A stretch of 64,000 bases of DNA from Castanea sativa. Taxonomy: Eukaryota > Streptophyta > Magnoliopsida > Fagales > Fagaceae. Shown piece after piece: positions 37,486-49,487 of this stretch (within the stretch, counting starts at the first letter, position 1; every line of letters begins with the position of its first letter). The DNA is taken from NCBI RefSeq assembly GCF_040712315.1, contig NC_134015.1, positions 23,499,614 through 23,563,613 on the forward strand, given 5' to 3'. The notes beneath the pieces are model-generated. The model did not search any database. It had not been told where the DNA came from and saw nothing but the letters and a program-made list of their open reading frames with translations. Both the position numbers and the translations under genes were made by a program.

Positions 37486-39405
37486 GTGGTATTTTTTGTA
37501 GGGTATCCAAAAGGAACAGTTGGAGGTTTATTCTATAGTCATAAGGATAATAAAGTGTTTGTTAGCACAAATGCCAAATTCTTGGAAAATGACTATATGA
37601 ATAATTTTACTCCGAGAAGTAGAGTTGTCTTGGCTGAAATGAATGAACCTGTAGTTGAACAACCAATGGATGAAACTAGGGATGATGTGTTTGTATTAGA
37701 TACACCACAAGATACTACTCATGAGATGTCTAGTACACAAGTGCCTCGTCGTAGTGGGAGAATTGTTCGGCCTCCTATAAGATTCATAGGTTTGGGAGAA
37801 ACTTATGAGGCTATCTCAGAAGAGGCTGAATCGGATCCTTATACTTATGATGAAGCAATAAATGATATAGATGCACATCATTGGGTCCAAGCTATGAAAT
37901 CTGAATTGGATTCTATGGATTCCAATCATGTATGGGATCTTGTAAAGGCGTCTGACGGCATTAAACCTGTTGGTTGCAAATGGGTTTACAAGAGAAAGAG
38001 AGGGATAGATGGAAAGGTTGAAACCTTTAAAGCAAGACTAGTGGCGAAAGGGTATACACAAAAAGAAGGTATTGATTATGATGAAACTTTTTCGCTAGTA
38101 GCCATGCTTAAATCTATCAGAATTCTCTTATCCATTGCTGCTCATTATGATTATGAGATTTGGCAAATGGATGTCAAGACTGCATTTCTTAATGGCAATC
38201 TTGAAGAAGAAATATACATGTTGCAACTAGAAGGTTTCATAGCAAAGAATCAAGAGCATATGGTATGCAAGTTGAATAGGTCCATTTATGGACTTAAACA
38301 AGCATCTAGGTCATGGAACATCAGATTTGATCAAGCAATCAAGTCATTTGGTTTTGAACAAAATCTTGATGAACCATGTGCGTACAAAAGGCATCGAGAC
38401 AAAGTAGTAATGTTCCTAGTGCTTTATGTTGATGATATTCTACTCATTGGGAATGATGTAGGGGTAATGTCATGGTTAAAATTTGGTTGTCAAGTCAATT
38501 TGATATGAAGGACTTAGGTGAGGCTAACTTTATTCTAGGGATCAAGCTTTGGCGAGATCGCAAGAATAAGATGTTAGGCTTATCACAAGCTGGATATATA
38601 GATAAGGTTCTAGAACGGTTTAGCATGCAAAACTCCAAGAAAGGATTGCTTCCTTTTAGACATGGAGTTCCTCTGTCTGATGACCAAAGGCCTAAGACTC
38701 AAGAGGAAGAAAATATGATGAGACAAGTTCCCTATGCTTCTGCAGTGGGAAGTCTCATGTATGCCATGCTTTGTACTAGACAAGATATTTGTTATTCAGT
38801 TGGCATGGTCAGCCGATATCAATCAAATCCAGGACCAAAACATTGGCAAGCTGTAAAACATATTCTCAAGTATCTTAGGAGAACGAGAGATTATATGCTT
38901 GTTTACCATAGTGAGGATTTGATTCCCATTGGCTATACAGATTCGGACTTTCGGTCGGATCTAGATTTAAAATCCACTTCGGGATGTGTTTTCACCTTGG
39001 GAGGTGGAGCCATAAGTTAGAGGAGCGTTAAGCAATCTTGTATTGCGGACTCCACCATGGAAGCCGAGTACGTTGCTTGCTTGTGAAGCAAAGGAGGATG
39101 TTTGGCTCAAGAAATTCCTTTCTGATCTTGGTGTTGTGAGAATGGAGCAAGTTCCCATCACATTGTTTTGTGACAATAGTGGAGCGGTTGCACAATCCAA
39201 AGATCCAAGAAATCACAAGAAAGGAAAGCACATTGAGAGGAAGTATCACATCATTCGAGATATTGTTGCTCGTGGAGATGTTGTGGTAGCAAAGATTGAA
39301 AGTGCAAATAATCTAGCAGATCCTTTTACCAAAGCCTTACCTCAAAGGACTTTCGAGTCACATTTGGAGGGAATGGGAGTTAGATTAGTGCACAATAGTC
39401 TTTAG
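37486..39405 (+). pseudogene. Element D reverse transcriptase and RNase H
   Basis: It starts with the end of integrase (FVGYPKGTVGGLFYSHKDNKV). RT then shows GCKWVYKRKRGIDGKVETFK, RLVAKGYTQKEGIDYDETF, QMDVKTAFLNGNLEEEIYM, SIYGLKQASRSWNIRFD and the catalytic LYVDDILLIGND. A frameshift near 38490 shifts the frame to FDMKDLGEANFILGIKLWRD. RNase H begins at GYTDSDFRSDLDLKSTSG and is cut by TAG at 39018, where relatives have Trp (AISW). It continues in another frame with EAEYVA and HIERKYHIIRDIVARGDV to 39405. Confidence 0.85.
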
Positions 39406-39419
39406 GGCAAGTGGGAGAT

Positions 39420-40855
39420 TGTTAGGATTAGTGCCCTTAAATCCTATTGTATGATGCTATGTATGATATTATGTATGACATTATGTATGACATGATGTTT
39501 GACTTAATATTGTGTTTGATAAAGTTATTTTATTATTATCTAAAATAGTGGTTACGTGAATATGGGACATTATCATATAGTCCATGAGATGCATTGTATG
39601 TGATTTATGTGAAAAGTCACAGAAGATGTAAATCACAAGTTCTTTGTAAACTCGTAATTAATAGTTCGTAGTCGGTGATGAAATTGGGCATTTCATCTGC
39701 GAAGACTATAACGTGTCAACTAAGATGATTTGTCTTGATCATGGAAGTGGAAGCTTCTAGTTGATATGTTGATATGTTTTAAGAGTTAAAACATATTGAA
39801 CGAGGAATTTGTGAGATTTATTATTCTTCTAACGATCGTCAAATGAATAATAAATCTCACGACTTCTATTTGCATGAACTCTTAATCCCGAGAGAATAAT
39901 GGACCTAATCATGAAGTGTAGGTTGCTTTGATATATCGGGGGTGAGATGCGAAATAACGGTCGAAACCTCGGTATGTTGGGCGCCCACATTTAGTGTTGA
40001 TGGAACATATATTCTCAAGATGGAATTCATAGTCTCTTGATGGAGATATAAAATATTCCCTTGAGATAAGTTTAATGGTTTCGCTTATTCGGAGAGTTAG
40101 GCCTAACCACTTTGGTAAGAAGTTACTAAAGTATATATTTATGAAATTGGATTTCATAAATATATAATGAATAACTTTAAAGAATTAAACTGGGTACTCA
40201 AGGATAAGATGTAGTAATTTACAAAGTGGCAGTCTACGTTTATGACTTTGTATTACTACGAATATTTTATGAAGGGGTTACGTGTATAATAAAGTCTTGG
40301 GATATAATTTATTAATAAGGCCTAGAGTGCAATTATATTTATATAGTGGTATTAAATATAATTAATGGTAACTTTGGACTTGTCAAGAGTTGACGGAAAA
40401 GCCCAAGGCCCATTGGAGCTAGTGTCTTATTGGTCCCTTTTGGTCCCACTCCAAGCCACACACTAAAGCCCAATTGGAAAGGCCCAATAGGCCAGCCCAA
40501 TTAGATAATCAGTTAGTTATAAAGGGAGAAACATACAGAATTTTGATAAGGAGAGTTAAGAAAAGAAAAAGAAACTGTGTGTGAGAGAGTGTGAGACACA
40601 CTTTCATTCTCCCTTTGAAAAACTGATTGAGAGACCACACATCTTGGGCGTAAAGTGGAATTGGAGTGAAGATTAAAAGTGTTCCCAAGTGCTTCTAATC
40701 TTTGTTTTGAATTTCTCCACACCAAGGTACGCTATCTTGTTCTTAAATTTTGAAATTTACATTGTTCACATTATCAATCATGAATGAAATAGATCCTAGT
40801 TCATCGCTTCCGCTGTGGGTTTTGCATGAGATGCAAAACCAGAATTTTTCCTTCA
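39420..40855 (+). repeat. Element D 3' LTR
   Basis: It starts TGTTAGGATTAGTGCCC after a purine tract (GGGCAAGTGGGAGAT) and ends TTTTTCCTTCA. It differs from the 5' LTR at few positions. Example: a short deletion near 39802 (GAACGAGGAATTTG against GAACAAAGATCATTTG). Confidence 0.92.
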
Positions 40856-40860
40856 GTCCG

Positions 40861-41724
40861 ATATGTCCACAAAACATGTGGCAATTCTTCCACCCATCTT
40901 CCCTTTGCATCATCTAGCCTCTTCTTGAGTCCACTTACTATGACTTTATTAACAGCCTTGGCTTGCCCATTTCCTTGAGGATAAGCTGGAGTGGAGTATC
41001 TATTCGTGATACCCAAGTCACCACAGTATTTTCTGAAAGCTTTGCTATTAAACTGCAAGCCATTATCTGAAATAAGTGTGTGAGGTATCCCAAATCTAGT
41101 GACAATGTTCTTCCAGACAAATTTCTTTGCATCTACGTCCCTAATGTTTGACAAAGGCTCAGCTTCAACCCACTTAGTAAAATAATCAGTTCCTACTAGC
41201 AACCAACTTTTATTTCCCACGGCCTTTGGGAAAGGCCCTACAATATCCAATCCCCATTGAGCATATGGCCATGGACTAGATAAAGGATTGAGCACACCAC
41301 CGGGCTGATGGATGTTAGGAGCAAATCTCTGGCATTGATCTCACTTTTTCGCATAATCTTAAGCTTCTCTCTGCATGTTAGGCCACCAATATCCTTAGGG
41401 CAAAGCTCTATGAGCTAAAGACCTTCCTCATGTATGGCTTCCACAAATCCCTTCGTGCAATTCCTCCAACAATGACTCTGATGCTTTAGGGTGTACACAC
41501 AGCAAGTATGGCCCAGAAAATGAGCGTTTATATAACTTCTGATCCTCGGACAACCAGAATCGGGGCGCCTTTCTACAAACTTTATCTGCCTCAGATCTCT
41601 CCTCAGGCAGGACATCGCCCTTAAGAAAGGATATTATGGGGTTCATCCAACTAGGTCCGAACCTAACTTGATGAATATGGACGGTATCAACAGACGTCCG
41701 AGCAGGCTTCAATAAGTCTTCCAC
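40861..41724 (-). pseudogene. Element C integrase, N-terminal and core part
   Basis: It includes the zinc-binding region (LLEELHEGICGSHTG ... Y-KK-DQC, with stops), then PYAQWGLDIVGPFPKAVG, TDYFTKWVEAEPL, FGIPHTLISDNGLQF and NRYSTPAYPQGNGQAKAVN. The first two catalytic Asp are visible. The Glu expected after NGQA is an Ala-Lys (QAKAVNK in place of QAEA/VNK). The frame is cut at VLWTYR by the insertion of element D and resumes at 32592. Confidence 0.8.
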
Positions 41725-41745
41725 GAGGATGACCCTAGGCAGACC

Positions 41746-42234
41746 TTAAGCCGAGGATGCTGCAAGCATGGCTAATGAATCTGCATGCGTGTTTCCACTC
41801 CTAGAAATATGCGTCATGACAAAATAATCAAATTTGGATCGTAAGTATCTAACCTTGGTCAGATATTCTTGCATTCTTGGATCTCGAGCCTCTAACGTCC
41901 CTATCACCTGGCCCATGACTAACTGAGAGTCCGAGAACATTTGGACTAATTTTCCCCCCATTTTCTGAACCATATCCATCGCAACCAATACAGCTTTATA
42001 CTCAGCCTCATTATTAGTGTCCGAGAACCCCAATCTCAATGATTTCTCAAAAATAATTCTTTTAGGGGATACCAAAACTAGCCCCACACCAAATCCTCTC
42101 TGATTTGTTGCTCCGTCAACATATGCCTTCCACATCAGAAGTTCCTTGCACGAGATCGTGCCAACTGATTTTCCATCCATGTGCAACCCCTTTGTACTTT
42201 CTTCTAATGAAGGTTCAGCGAACTCTGCTACCAA
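41746..42234 (-). pseudogene. Element C second (archaeal-type) RNase H
   Basis: After a degraded piece (42476-42235, with CPLP-like RSADYSGRVAKWG remnants) the frame shows MWKAYVDGATNQRGFGVGL, DTNNEAEYKAVLVAMD and QMFSDSQLVMGQVIG. It finishes with HISRSGNTHADSLAMLA, so all four acidic positions of an RNase HI fold appear present. It ends in a stop at 41746, before the integrase. Confidence 0.8.
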
Positions 42235-42476
42235 GTCAGCAAGGACCTAGTCCTTGACAGAGGTGCGAGGCATATACTTAATATCAAAAGCCCCCAAGAT
42301 AGTTCCCCACTTAGCTACCCTCCCAGAGTAATCAGCACTCCGCAATACCGACTTAAGAGGAAGCTGGGTCAAAACAACAATTGTATGGGCCTAAAAGTAG
42401 TAAGGAAGCTTACGCGTAGCATGCACTACGGCCAGAACCGCCTTCTCCAACGGCAAGTAATGCACTTTAGCTTCAT

Positions 42477-43694
42477 TTAAGATTTGCTCACATAGTAAAC
42501 TGGTCTTTGCACACCATCATCGTCACGTATTAGAACCAAACTGACAGCATGAATGGCCACCGCTATATAAGCAAATAGGATCTCATCCATCTCCGGCCAA
42601 GACATGATGGGTGGTCGAGAAAGGTATTCCTTAAGTTGTTGAAAAGCTAAGGCGCACTCCTCGGTCCATTCGAATCCCTTCCACTTATTTAGTAACTGGA
42701 AGAAAGGCCTACACCTATCAACAGATCGAGAAATAAACCTGTTGAGAGCGGCAGTCATCCCCGTTAGCTTTTGAACTTCCTTTGGATTCCGAGGAGGCTA
42801 CAAGCTATCAATTGCCTTAACTTGTGCCGGATTTACTTCTATTCCTCTATGAGTCACCATATAGCCTAGGAATTTACTAGAGCCTACACCAAAAGAGCAT
42901 TTAGAGGCGTTAAGGTGCAACTTGTACTTCCTGAGCATTTGGAAGGTGTCATCCAAATCTTTCACGTGCATGGACACGACCTTGCTTTTCTCCACCATGT
43001 CATCCACATGTACTTCAATAGTCTTTCCCAACTGCGACTCGAACATCCTGGTCATCATCCTTTGATAAGTAGCCCCTTCATTTTTCAAACCAAAGGGCAT
43101 CACCTTATAATGGTAATTCCCTGTAGGGGTAATGAAGGTTGTTTTCTCCTGATCATCCAGTGCCAAAGGTATTTGGTGATAGCCTTGGAAAGCGTCCAGA
43201 AAACTCATCCAAGGATGTCCAACTGTAGCATCCACTAACTGATCTATGCGAGGCATGGGAAAGGAATCCTTGGGACAAGCCTTGTTTAGGTCTGTGAAAT
43301 CTACGCACACTCTCCACTTTCCATTCTTCTTCTTCACCACCACAGTGTGTGCTAACCATTCGGGATAAAAAACTTCTTTGATTGCCCCAGCCTTTTTAAG
43401 TTTGAGCACCTCTTCCTTGACAGCCTCGGCATGTTCTTTGGAAGAACGCCGAGGTGGTTACCTCCTCGGGACGATGACATGATTGACGTTCAAATGATGG
43501 CAAATGAACTTTGGGTCAACCCCAGGTGCCTCATAGGGATCCCAGGCAAATATGTTGATATTGTTTTTTAAAAACATGACCAATTCCATCTTTTCCTGAT
43601 GTGGCAACCGAACACCTACTTGAAAGAACTTTTCAGGGTCGTCACCTATAAGAAATTTTTCCAACTCTTCACATGTTGCCTCCTCTGCTGTCAC
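42477..43694 (-). pseudogene. Element C reverse transcriptase and first RNase H
   Basis: The linker FAWDPYEAPGVDPKFICHHL leads to RT with FYPEWLAHTVVVKKKNGKW, VCVDFTDLNKACPKDSFP, FLDAFQGYHQIPLA and MPFGLKNEGATYQRMM. The catalytic box reads VHVDDMVEKSK. The connection FLGYMVTHRGIEVNPAQ and thumb LNRFISRSVDRCRPFF follow, then FAYIAVAIHAVSLVLIRDD and VYYVSKS. Stops after VPRR (43458), IDSL (42798) and YVSKS (42477) interrupt it. The two catalytic aspartates are intact. Confidence 0.85.
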
Positions 43695-43724
43695 CGCACT
43701 GGGCGCATCTAGAGGCGTTAATCG

Positions 43725-44441
43725 CTATAAGTCCTCAGTAGCCGAGGCCGAGGATCTAGGTTCAGCCTGATGCAGTATCATAGCCGATATACATTGTCTC
43801 GCTACTGATTGACTTCCAAGAATTTCTTCGATTTGTTCCCCCGACGGGAACTTCACTTTGACATGCAGCGTCGAAGATACAGCACCCAAAGCATGCAGAC
43901 AAGGCCTTGCCATGATGGCCGTATATGGGGAATAAGCGTCAACCACAATAAAATCTACATCAACTGTTTTCGGACCTGATTGCACAGGCAAACAAATTTG
44001 TCATTTTGGTAAGACAGCTTTCCCTTCAAAACTTATCAACGGCAAATCATGAGTAAGATCTTCTAGCCTTAAATTAAGCCCCTTAAACAAATCGAGGTAC
44101 ACAATATCTGCACCACTACCTTGATCAACCATCACTCTTCTTACATCGTAGCCCCCTATCCTCAGCGTGACCACCAGAGCATCGTTATGCGGCTGAATGG
44201 TCCCCACCTTATCTTCATCCGAGAAACCCAAAATGGGCGAAATATTCCCTTTAATCCTCTTTGGCTTCGAGCCTGACTCCTCGGCGAGAACATATGACAC
44301 AAACATCACCCTGGTAGGACATGAGCCAGTCCTTCCAAGGGCTGGGAATATGACATTAATTGTTCCCAAGGGGGGCCTGGATGAATTGTTCCTTTGGTTA
44401 CCCGAAGCTAAATAGCTTGCTTGTCTGTTGGGATGACACAA
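43725..44441 (-). pseudogene. Element C aspartic protease region
   Basis: The block TIQPHNDALVVTLRIGGYDV is followed by the active-site-like VDQGSGADIVYLDLFKGL. A stop at about 44001 follows VLPK, and the frame continues with VDVDFIVVDAYSPYTAIMARP and LHALGAVSSTLHVKVKFP. This is the same order as in element B. It sits directly between gag and RT. Confidence 0.78.
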
Positions 44442-44444
44442 GAA

Positions 44445-45743
44445 CTATTTCAACTTACTCTCACTAACCAACTGCTCCAAATGGTTCCACAGCGTCCGAC
44501 AGTTCTCGGTAGTATGACCCACGTCCTGGTGATATTGACAAATGAGATTCTGATTCCACTTCGTAGGATCTCCAGCCATCTTACTAGGCCATTTGAAGTA
44601 TGGTTCCTTCTGGATTTTCTCCAATAACTGATGTACTAGTTCTTGGAACACGGTATTGACTACCTAAGGGGTGGCTGAACCGGACTGCCTAGCAAAATCT
44701 CTTCTTGGCCTGTTGTTATTATATCTATCCGACTTGAAATTCCTCCTCTCCTAAGGGATAACCTTCACCTTCGCCTTCCCCTTACCTTGCTGTTGATCTT
44801 CCTCAACTCTTTTGTACTCGTCAATACGATCCATAAGCCGACGTACACTCCGTACAGGCCTTTTAGTTAAGGATTTCCTTAAGTCGTGATCAGTTGGAAG
44901 TCCCACTTTAAAAGTGTTAATCGCCACTTCATCAAAATCACCGTCGATTTTATTAAACATCTCCCAATATCTATCTGAATAAGTTTTCAAGGTCTCTCCC
45001 TCCTTCATGGCCATGGATAATAATGAATCCAAGGGCCGAGGAATCCTGCTGTAGGTAATGAACCTAGAGCCAAATGCCCTAGTGAGCTCCATGAACGAAT
45101 CAATGGACCCCGCCTTCAGGCCATTAAACCACCTCATCGCCACGGGACCTAAGCTAAAAGGGAAGACTTTGCACATCAAAGTCTCATTCTTGGAGTGCAC
45201 CGCCATCCTTTGATTGAAATGGCTCACGTGCTCCACTGGGTCTATTCTGCCATTATAGATGGTAAACGTGGGCTGAATGAACCGTCATGGAAGCTTTCCT
45301 TTTTCGATCCTTCGCGAGAAAGGTGACTTGGAGATCTGGTGCAGCGCCCTGCTCATAGCATCGTTTCCTAAGCCCTTGGAGGACGACTTCTTATCCCTAT
45401 GACCAGGGAGGTCGTCTTTCTCGTAAGAGAAAGTATCACTAGGAGGAGTCCTGGACCTTGGCCTGTAACTACAGCTTTGGGAGCCCTCCAAGGAAGGATC
45501 AGAATGAGATGGTGTTCGTCTCCGTCTAGCACGACGCAACTTCTTCCTAAGGTGATCGATCTCCCTTTGCATGGCCTTTGCGTCGTTCTTATGGGGGATT
45601 CTGCTTCCGTCCCTCGAATTACTCACACCAGTGTGCACCGTATGTACACTACCCTCTCGATCCCTCTCATGTTCAAGTCGATGGAAATGATCCTCACGCT
45701 GGGATCCCTGAGACCCTGCGTGATGCGAACATGAGCCTGCCAT
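44445..45743 (-). pseudogene. Element C gag
   Basis: The likely start is ATG 45743 (MAGSCSHHAGSQ). An Arg-rich N-terminal part with DHLRKKLRRARRRR ends at 45285. The gag domain follows with LMCKVFPFSLGPVAMRWFNGL, FGSRFITYSRIP and LKTYSDRYWEMFNK, where B has a stop at the Trp. The last part carries EPYFKWPSKM and CQYHQDVGHTTENC, a zinc-knuckle-like Cx3H...C box. Three stops (near 45285, 44751 and 44667) break the frame. It is the best preserved Tat gag in the window. Confidence 0.8.
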
Positions 45744-45770
45744 AGTATTACAATTCCTTAAGTACAAGAT

Positions 45771-45787
45771 CCCCACAAACGGCGCCA
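45771..45787 (-). other. Element C primer binding site
   Basis: On the minus strand TGGCGCCGTTTGTGGGG starts two bases inside the 5' LTR. It gives the polarity of the element. Confidence 0.75.
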
Positions 45788-45789
45788 AT

Positions 45790-46533
45790 TGTAGGTGGGC
45801 AATTTGTACCCGGTCCAATCACTAGACGGACTCAGGCCCAAAAAGCCTTATATAACAAAAATTTGTAGAGTGTGGGCTTGAAACCTAGGTCTTATGGATA
45901 TTGGACAATAGATGGAGGGCTAGATTGCCACTATACACACAATCAATGGATAAGAATAACAAATATTCTCCTCGGACGTAAGCAGAGGACAACTTGTATT
46001 GCCTTTCTTTCTTTAAATAATAACTTACAAAATGAAAAGTCCCCCTTTCTTTCCTTCTCTCTTTCCTTTTATATCACTCTTCCTCTTCCCTCTACCTTCC
46101 ACGTGTAACACAAATCAATGATCCAGATCCTTTCCTCCATTCACCGCCATCTGGAAGTCCCCAAATAACAACTGTAAGGCTAATTGGTACTGTTCAGATA
46201 TCATTTCCCCATTAATGCGACCAGAGAGGTAGGTGCAGGGTCTTTAATACAGTGGTAGCAGCCTTTTCCCTTGATATTTCTCATACGCTTCTCCTTTCAT
46301 AACTGTGAAATATATCTTTACCCAACAGACCTTCCAGGATTCCCTCTCCCAACACCATGACGTGTCCTAGAAGCCTCACCTGATTTAGATGAGGAGATGC
46401 CTCTCCTCGAACAAGGTCATCAACTTTTCTAATAAGAGCTGGCTTATGGGCCTCAAAGGCTCTCTCGGACAAGCTCACACCACCAAGTCAAGCCCAAGGC
46501 CCAAGTGCGTGTTTTAACCATTCTACTCCCACA
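45790..46533 (-). repeat. Element C right LTR (5' LTR)
   Basis: It starts TGTAGGTGGGCAATTTG and ends TTCTACTCCCACA, almost the same length as its partner (744 against 746). It borders the primer binding site. Confidence 0.92.
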
Positions 46534-47079
46534 GGACCCATAAATAATAACAAAAATAAGCTAAATAGTAAAATAAATTGACAAAATTAAGTCATGTCAA
46601 ACGCACACTTAATAGTTGTCATCTGATTAAGGCTTCCGTGTGTGTTCTATAAAATTCGTATGAAACATGAGCCCTATCGTATTAGTTTTGAATATAAGAA
46701 CACCCCAAGCCAATAAAAAAAACCTAGAATGCTTCAAATTTAACAATGAGCCCAGCCCAATGACCTTTTCCCATGGCAATCATCTTCTAGTTTCACGTCT
46801 TGCTAAAGTAATAGGATTAGTAGTGACATTGAGGGTGACTTGGGTTGCATATTCTGCTTCCAAGACCTGCCCTAGGCTTAGCCCACTTAGGCCATTGACT
46901 GGGGTGCCCTACTAGAGGAAGGCCCCCAAATGTCGGGCCAAATATAATTTTTAATTTTTTTTTTTCAAATAATGTATTTTGCAAATATTTAAAAAAAAAA
47001 TTCAGTTTCACATTTTTTTTTTTCCACTTTTAAGTGGACTCAAAAAATTGAGCAAAGCTAGAGATAATACAAATTTAAA

Positions 47080-47262
47080 GAGAGGTGCTACATCCACAAT
47101 ATTTTCACAACAAATTATAGGTGGTTAGTTGTTATTGATTCAAATTTGAACCTAACACTAAGATTACTTTTTTGCCCCAACAATAACAACTAATAACAAC
47201 CTGCAATTTAAAATTTATTGTTAAAATATTGTGAAAATGTTGTGTACATATCATTTCTCAAA
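47080..47262. mobile_element. Inverted-repeat MITE of about 180 bp
   Basis: The left arm contains ACATCCACAATATTTTCACA and TTAGTTGTTATTG. The right arm contains CAATAACAACTAA and TGTGAAAATGTTGTGTACAT, its approximate reverse complement. The arms meet in a short centre near 47165-47190. The length and structure fit a foldback MITE. No coding sequence. Confidence 0.6.
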
Positions 47263-47287
47263 TTTAAATACATAGATTTTACAAATA

Positions 47288-47515
47288 GATGTGTCACCAA
47301 TCAAAAAAAGTAATTCAAATAAAAAATTCTAGAAATACTATAAATTTTATAGAATAGTATTTACAAATTGATGTGAGTCATGTGACATTAAACCTTTTAT
47401 ATATATATATATATATAAGACTTCCACAACCAATTAAATGCATATTGAAATTACTTTTTTTGATTGGTGATAAATTTTTGTAAACCTCATGCTATAAAAT
47501 TTATAGTATCCCTAT
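47288..47515. mobile_element. Inverted-repeat MITE pair around an (AT)n tract
   Basis: CACCAATCAAAAAAAGTAATT near 47293 pairs with AATTACTTTTTTTGATTGGTG near 47450. AATACTATAAATTTTATAG near 47334 pairs with CTATAAAATTTATAGTAT near 47490. A TATATA tract separates the halves. The two inverted pairs overlap, suggesting one degenerate MITE or two nested ones. Confidence 0.5.
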
Positions 47516-48277
47516 CATAGTTGATTCAAATACTCATTTTCTTTTCCTCAAAAAAAAAGTACTCGTTTATTACCTTCTTAAAGTGTTGGTCACATTCATT
47601 ACAAAATTAATTGGTAAGTTTTTCGTAGTAAAGTTTGTTATACCTTTAGTATTTTCCCAAAATCAAAACCCAAAATAATAATAATAAATAAATCATATTA
47701 TATAGTAAGAATAAGGGGAATTTTTTATATATAAATTTATATTAAAAATTATTTAATTTTTATTATTTATTAATATTTAACTATAATATTTTTATTTCCT
47801 TTGTATTTAAATTTTAATCAAATTATTGAGCAACCATATATCTTTTGTAAATAATTTTTTTAAATCCCTAAATAAATAATGGTTTTGTGCACCATAAACA
47901 GCTTGTCAACATATAAATGTTGAGTTTGTAAATTAATATATTGACTGTTCAAAATATGTTATTTTTGCTTGAGTTTATTTGCTTAACAACAATTGAAATA
48001 AAAACTAACAAAACACACACACACACAGAGAAAATTAATGATACACACGCAATAACAAATAAATAAATAAATTATGTGATTAAATTAATCAAAATAATTA
48101 AATGCTTTTAAGTTCATTCAAAGAAGATAGTTCATATGCATGACTTATATAATAAAAAAAAATTACAATAAACATTGAATAAAGTATAAAACCAAAAAGG
48201 CCTAATCCCTCATTAACTAGACATGTGACTGTGGTTTTCTTAAAAAATAAAGATATGTGACTGTGGTGTCTCAAAAA

Positions 48278-48284
48278 GATAGAT

Positions 48285-48356
<72 letters not shown>
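48278..48356. repeat. GATA/(AT)n microsatellite at the left border of element E
   Basis: GATAGATAGATA passes into about 36 AT dinucleotides ending at element E. A shorter (AT)n tract continues on the other side of E at 58629-58652. In copy 1 the matching place has only CTATATAAG, so the repeat expanded after duplication. Confidence 0.85.
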
Positions 48357-48357
<1 letters not shown>

Positions 48358-49023
48358 GTACAAAATCATCAGTGAGTTAATCGTCCACACACGCGTCAAT
48401 TGAAATACCTAAAGAACAAAGAAACAAAAAACCTACAGAAAGCACCAGTGGGGTGCTGGCCAAAGACCCTACGAAAGTTAAGTCAGTAATAGAAAAATCT
48501 CCAATAACTCAAAAGTGTAAGAGTTTGGAAATTTCACATACCTTAACTGAGTGAAGGCTTGGGGTTTATATAGTGGTGTAGAGCTAATTGAGATCCCTTG
48601 AATATAAGGGTTTTCCCTGTAAAGAAGATTTTGGAGTTAAGGCCTTGAGATCCTAGGGCTTTCCTTCCCATACTGGGAAGATATGAGCGTGTAGTAGAGT
48701 CTTTGGGCGTGGTGTACAGGTTATTTCCATGTAGGGGTTTATGAGTGGAGAACAAGTAAAGGCTTGTGGGACCTAGCATATTCAATCGACGGGTTCATAA
48801 GTTCATCCGTCAGGCGCATGAATGGTCATTTGTCGGGTTCACTTACTACCCATACATTGGGCCCGTGCGCGAGTCGCCCGTTATGGCCAAACATGGGGCA
48901 CCCGATGAGTCTTCTGGAAGTCGATGGGCATGTTGAGGAGTTCATCCTAAAAAATCTTGAGTGAGGCTCTTTCATCCCGACGGGTCAAAGATAACTTTTT
49001 ACAAGTCAAAAATACCCATGTCA
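48357..49023 (-). repeat. Element E left LTR (3' LTR)
   Basis: It starts TGTACAAAATCATCAGTGAG and ends AATACCCATGTCA. Short open frames in it are matched in the right LTR and are not genes. Confidence 0.8.
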
Positions 49024-49210
49024 GTTGCCCCCTACTCTGTTGTCTATCAAGATGGCTAATGGATTACGAAGTACAATGAGACATTTATGATCATTAATTG
49101 CCTTATCTTGGGATTCGTGCCATTCATGGGGTATGAATGTCTTTGACTGATGCTAGGTGACACATGGCGCCTTTGGATTGGATGTTTTGATCAATCGAGT
49201 CTCTTCACTC

Positions 49211-49218
49211 TATAAATA
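49211..49218 (+). promoter_or_regulatory. TATA box before the element E antisense gene
   Basis: CACTCTATAAATAGTCC lies on the plus strand, outside the LTR (which ends at 49023) and about 270 bases upstream of ATG 49488. A leader intron with GTAAG donor (49366) and TTGTAG acceptor (49480) lies between. Confidence 0.5.
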
Positions 49219-49487
49219 GTCCAATGCCCTTTCTAACCCTTTTTGTTGTTTAATTTTACTTTCTTGTGCCCCATGCTACTCTATCTTTATTTTTTGCCTC
49301 TTAACCTGATCATTGCTTTTGAGGACCATTCGTCACTTTTTTCTTCTGCCTTCAATCACCATCAAGTAAGTCCACTTTTGCACTCTTCATTTTTGCTTGT
49401 ACAATTTAAACTTAAATAATCGTCGGCCTAGCGTCCCATCCTCATATGAGTAGATACTTAGCATTCATTCGTCGCTTGTAGGTGAGA

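Larger units (their letters stand above)
32596..40855 (+). mobile_element. Element D: Ty1/copia LTR retrotransposon inserted in element C
   Basis: LTRs of 1.44 kb (32596-34034 and 39420-40855) are flanked by the perfect duplication GTCCG (32591-32595 and 40856-40860). The plus strand encodes gag, integrase, RT and RNase H in that order, the copia arrangement. Over the first 250 LTR bases I see about two differences, so D is the youngest LTR element here. It still has frameshifts and has lost the protease active site. Confidence 0.93.
27312..46533 (-). mobile_element. Element C: Tat-type Ty3/gypsy LTR retrotransposon, interrupted by element D
   Basis: LTRs at 27312-28057 and 45790-46533 are flanked by the perfect duplication GGACC (27307-27311 and 46534-46538). 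The minus strand encodes gag, protease, RT, RNase H, a second RNase H and integrase. A 151-bp repeat array and an antisense (plus-strand) gene follow before the 3' LTR. Element D sits inside the integrase. Without D the element is about 11 kb. Over the first 215 LTR bases I count ten substitutions between the two LTRs. Confidence 0.92.
46539..48180. other. AT-rich intergenic DNA with MITE-like inverted repeats
   Basis: No gene is supportable between element C and the start of duplication copy 2. The sequence is mostly A/T. Two inverted-repeat elements are listed separately. A short CACACACAC tract lies near 48015. Confidence 0.5.

Noticed and set aside
48352..48356. Target duplication of element E
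   Set aside because: TATAA on the left and ATATG on the right do not match, and both lie in AT repeats, so no duplication can be claimed.
48764..48964. Open frames shared with 58277-58557
   Set aside because: They lie in the LTRs of element E and are not conserved as protein.
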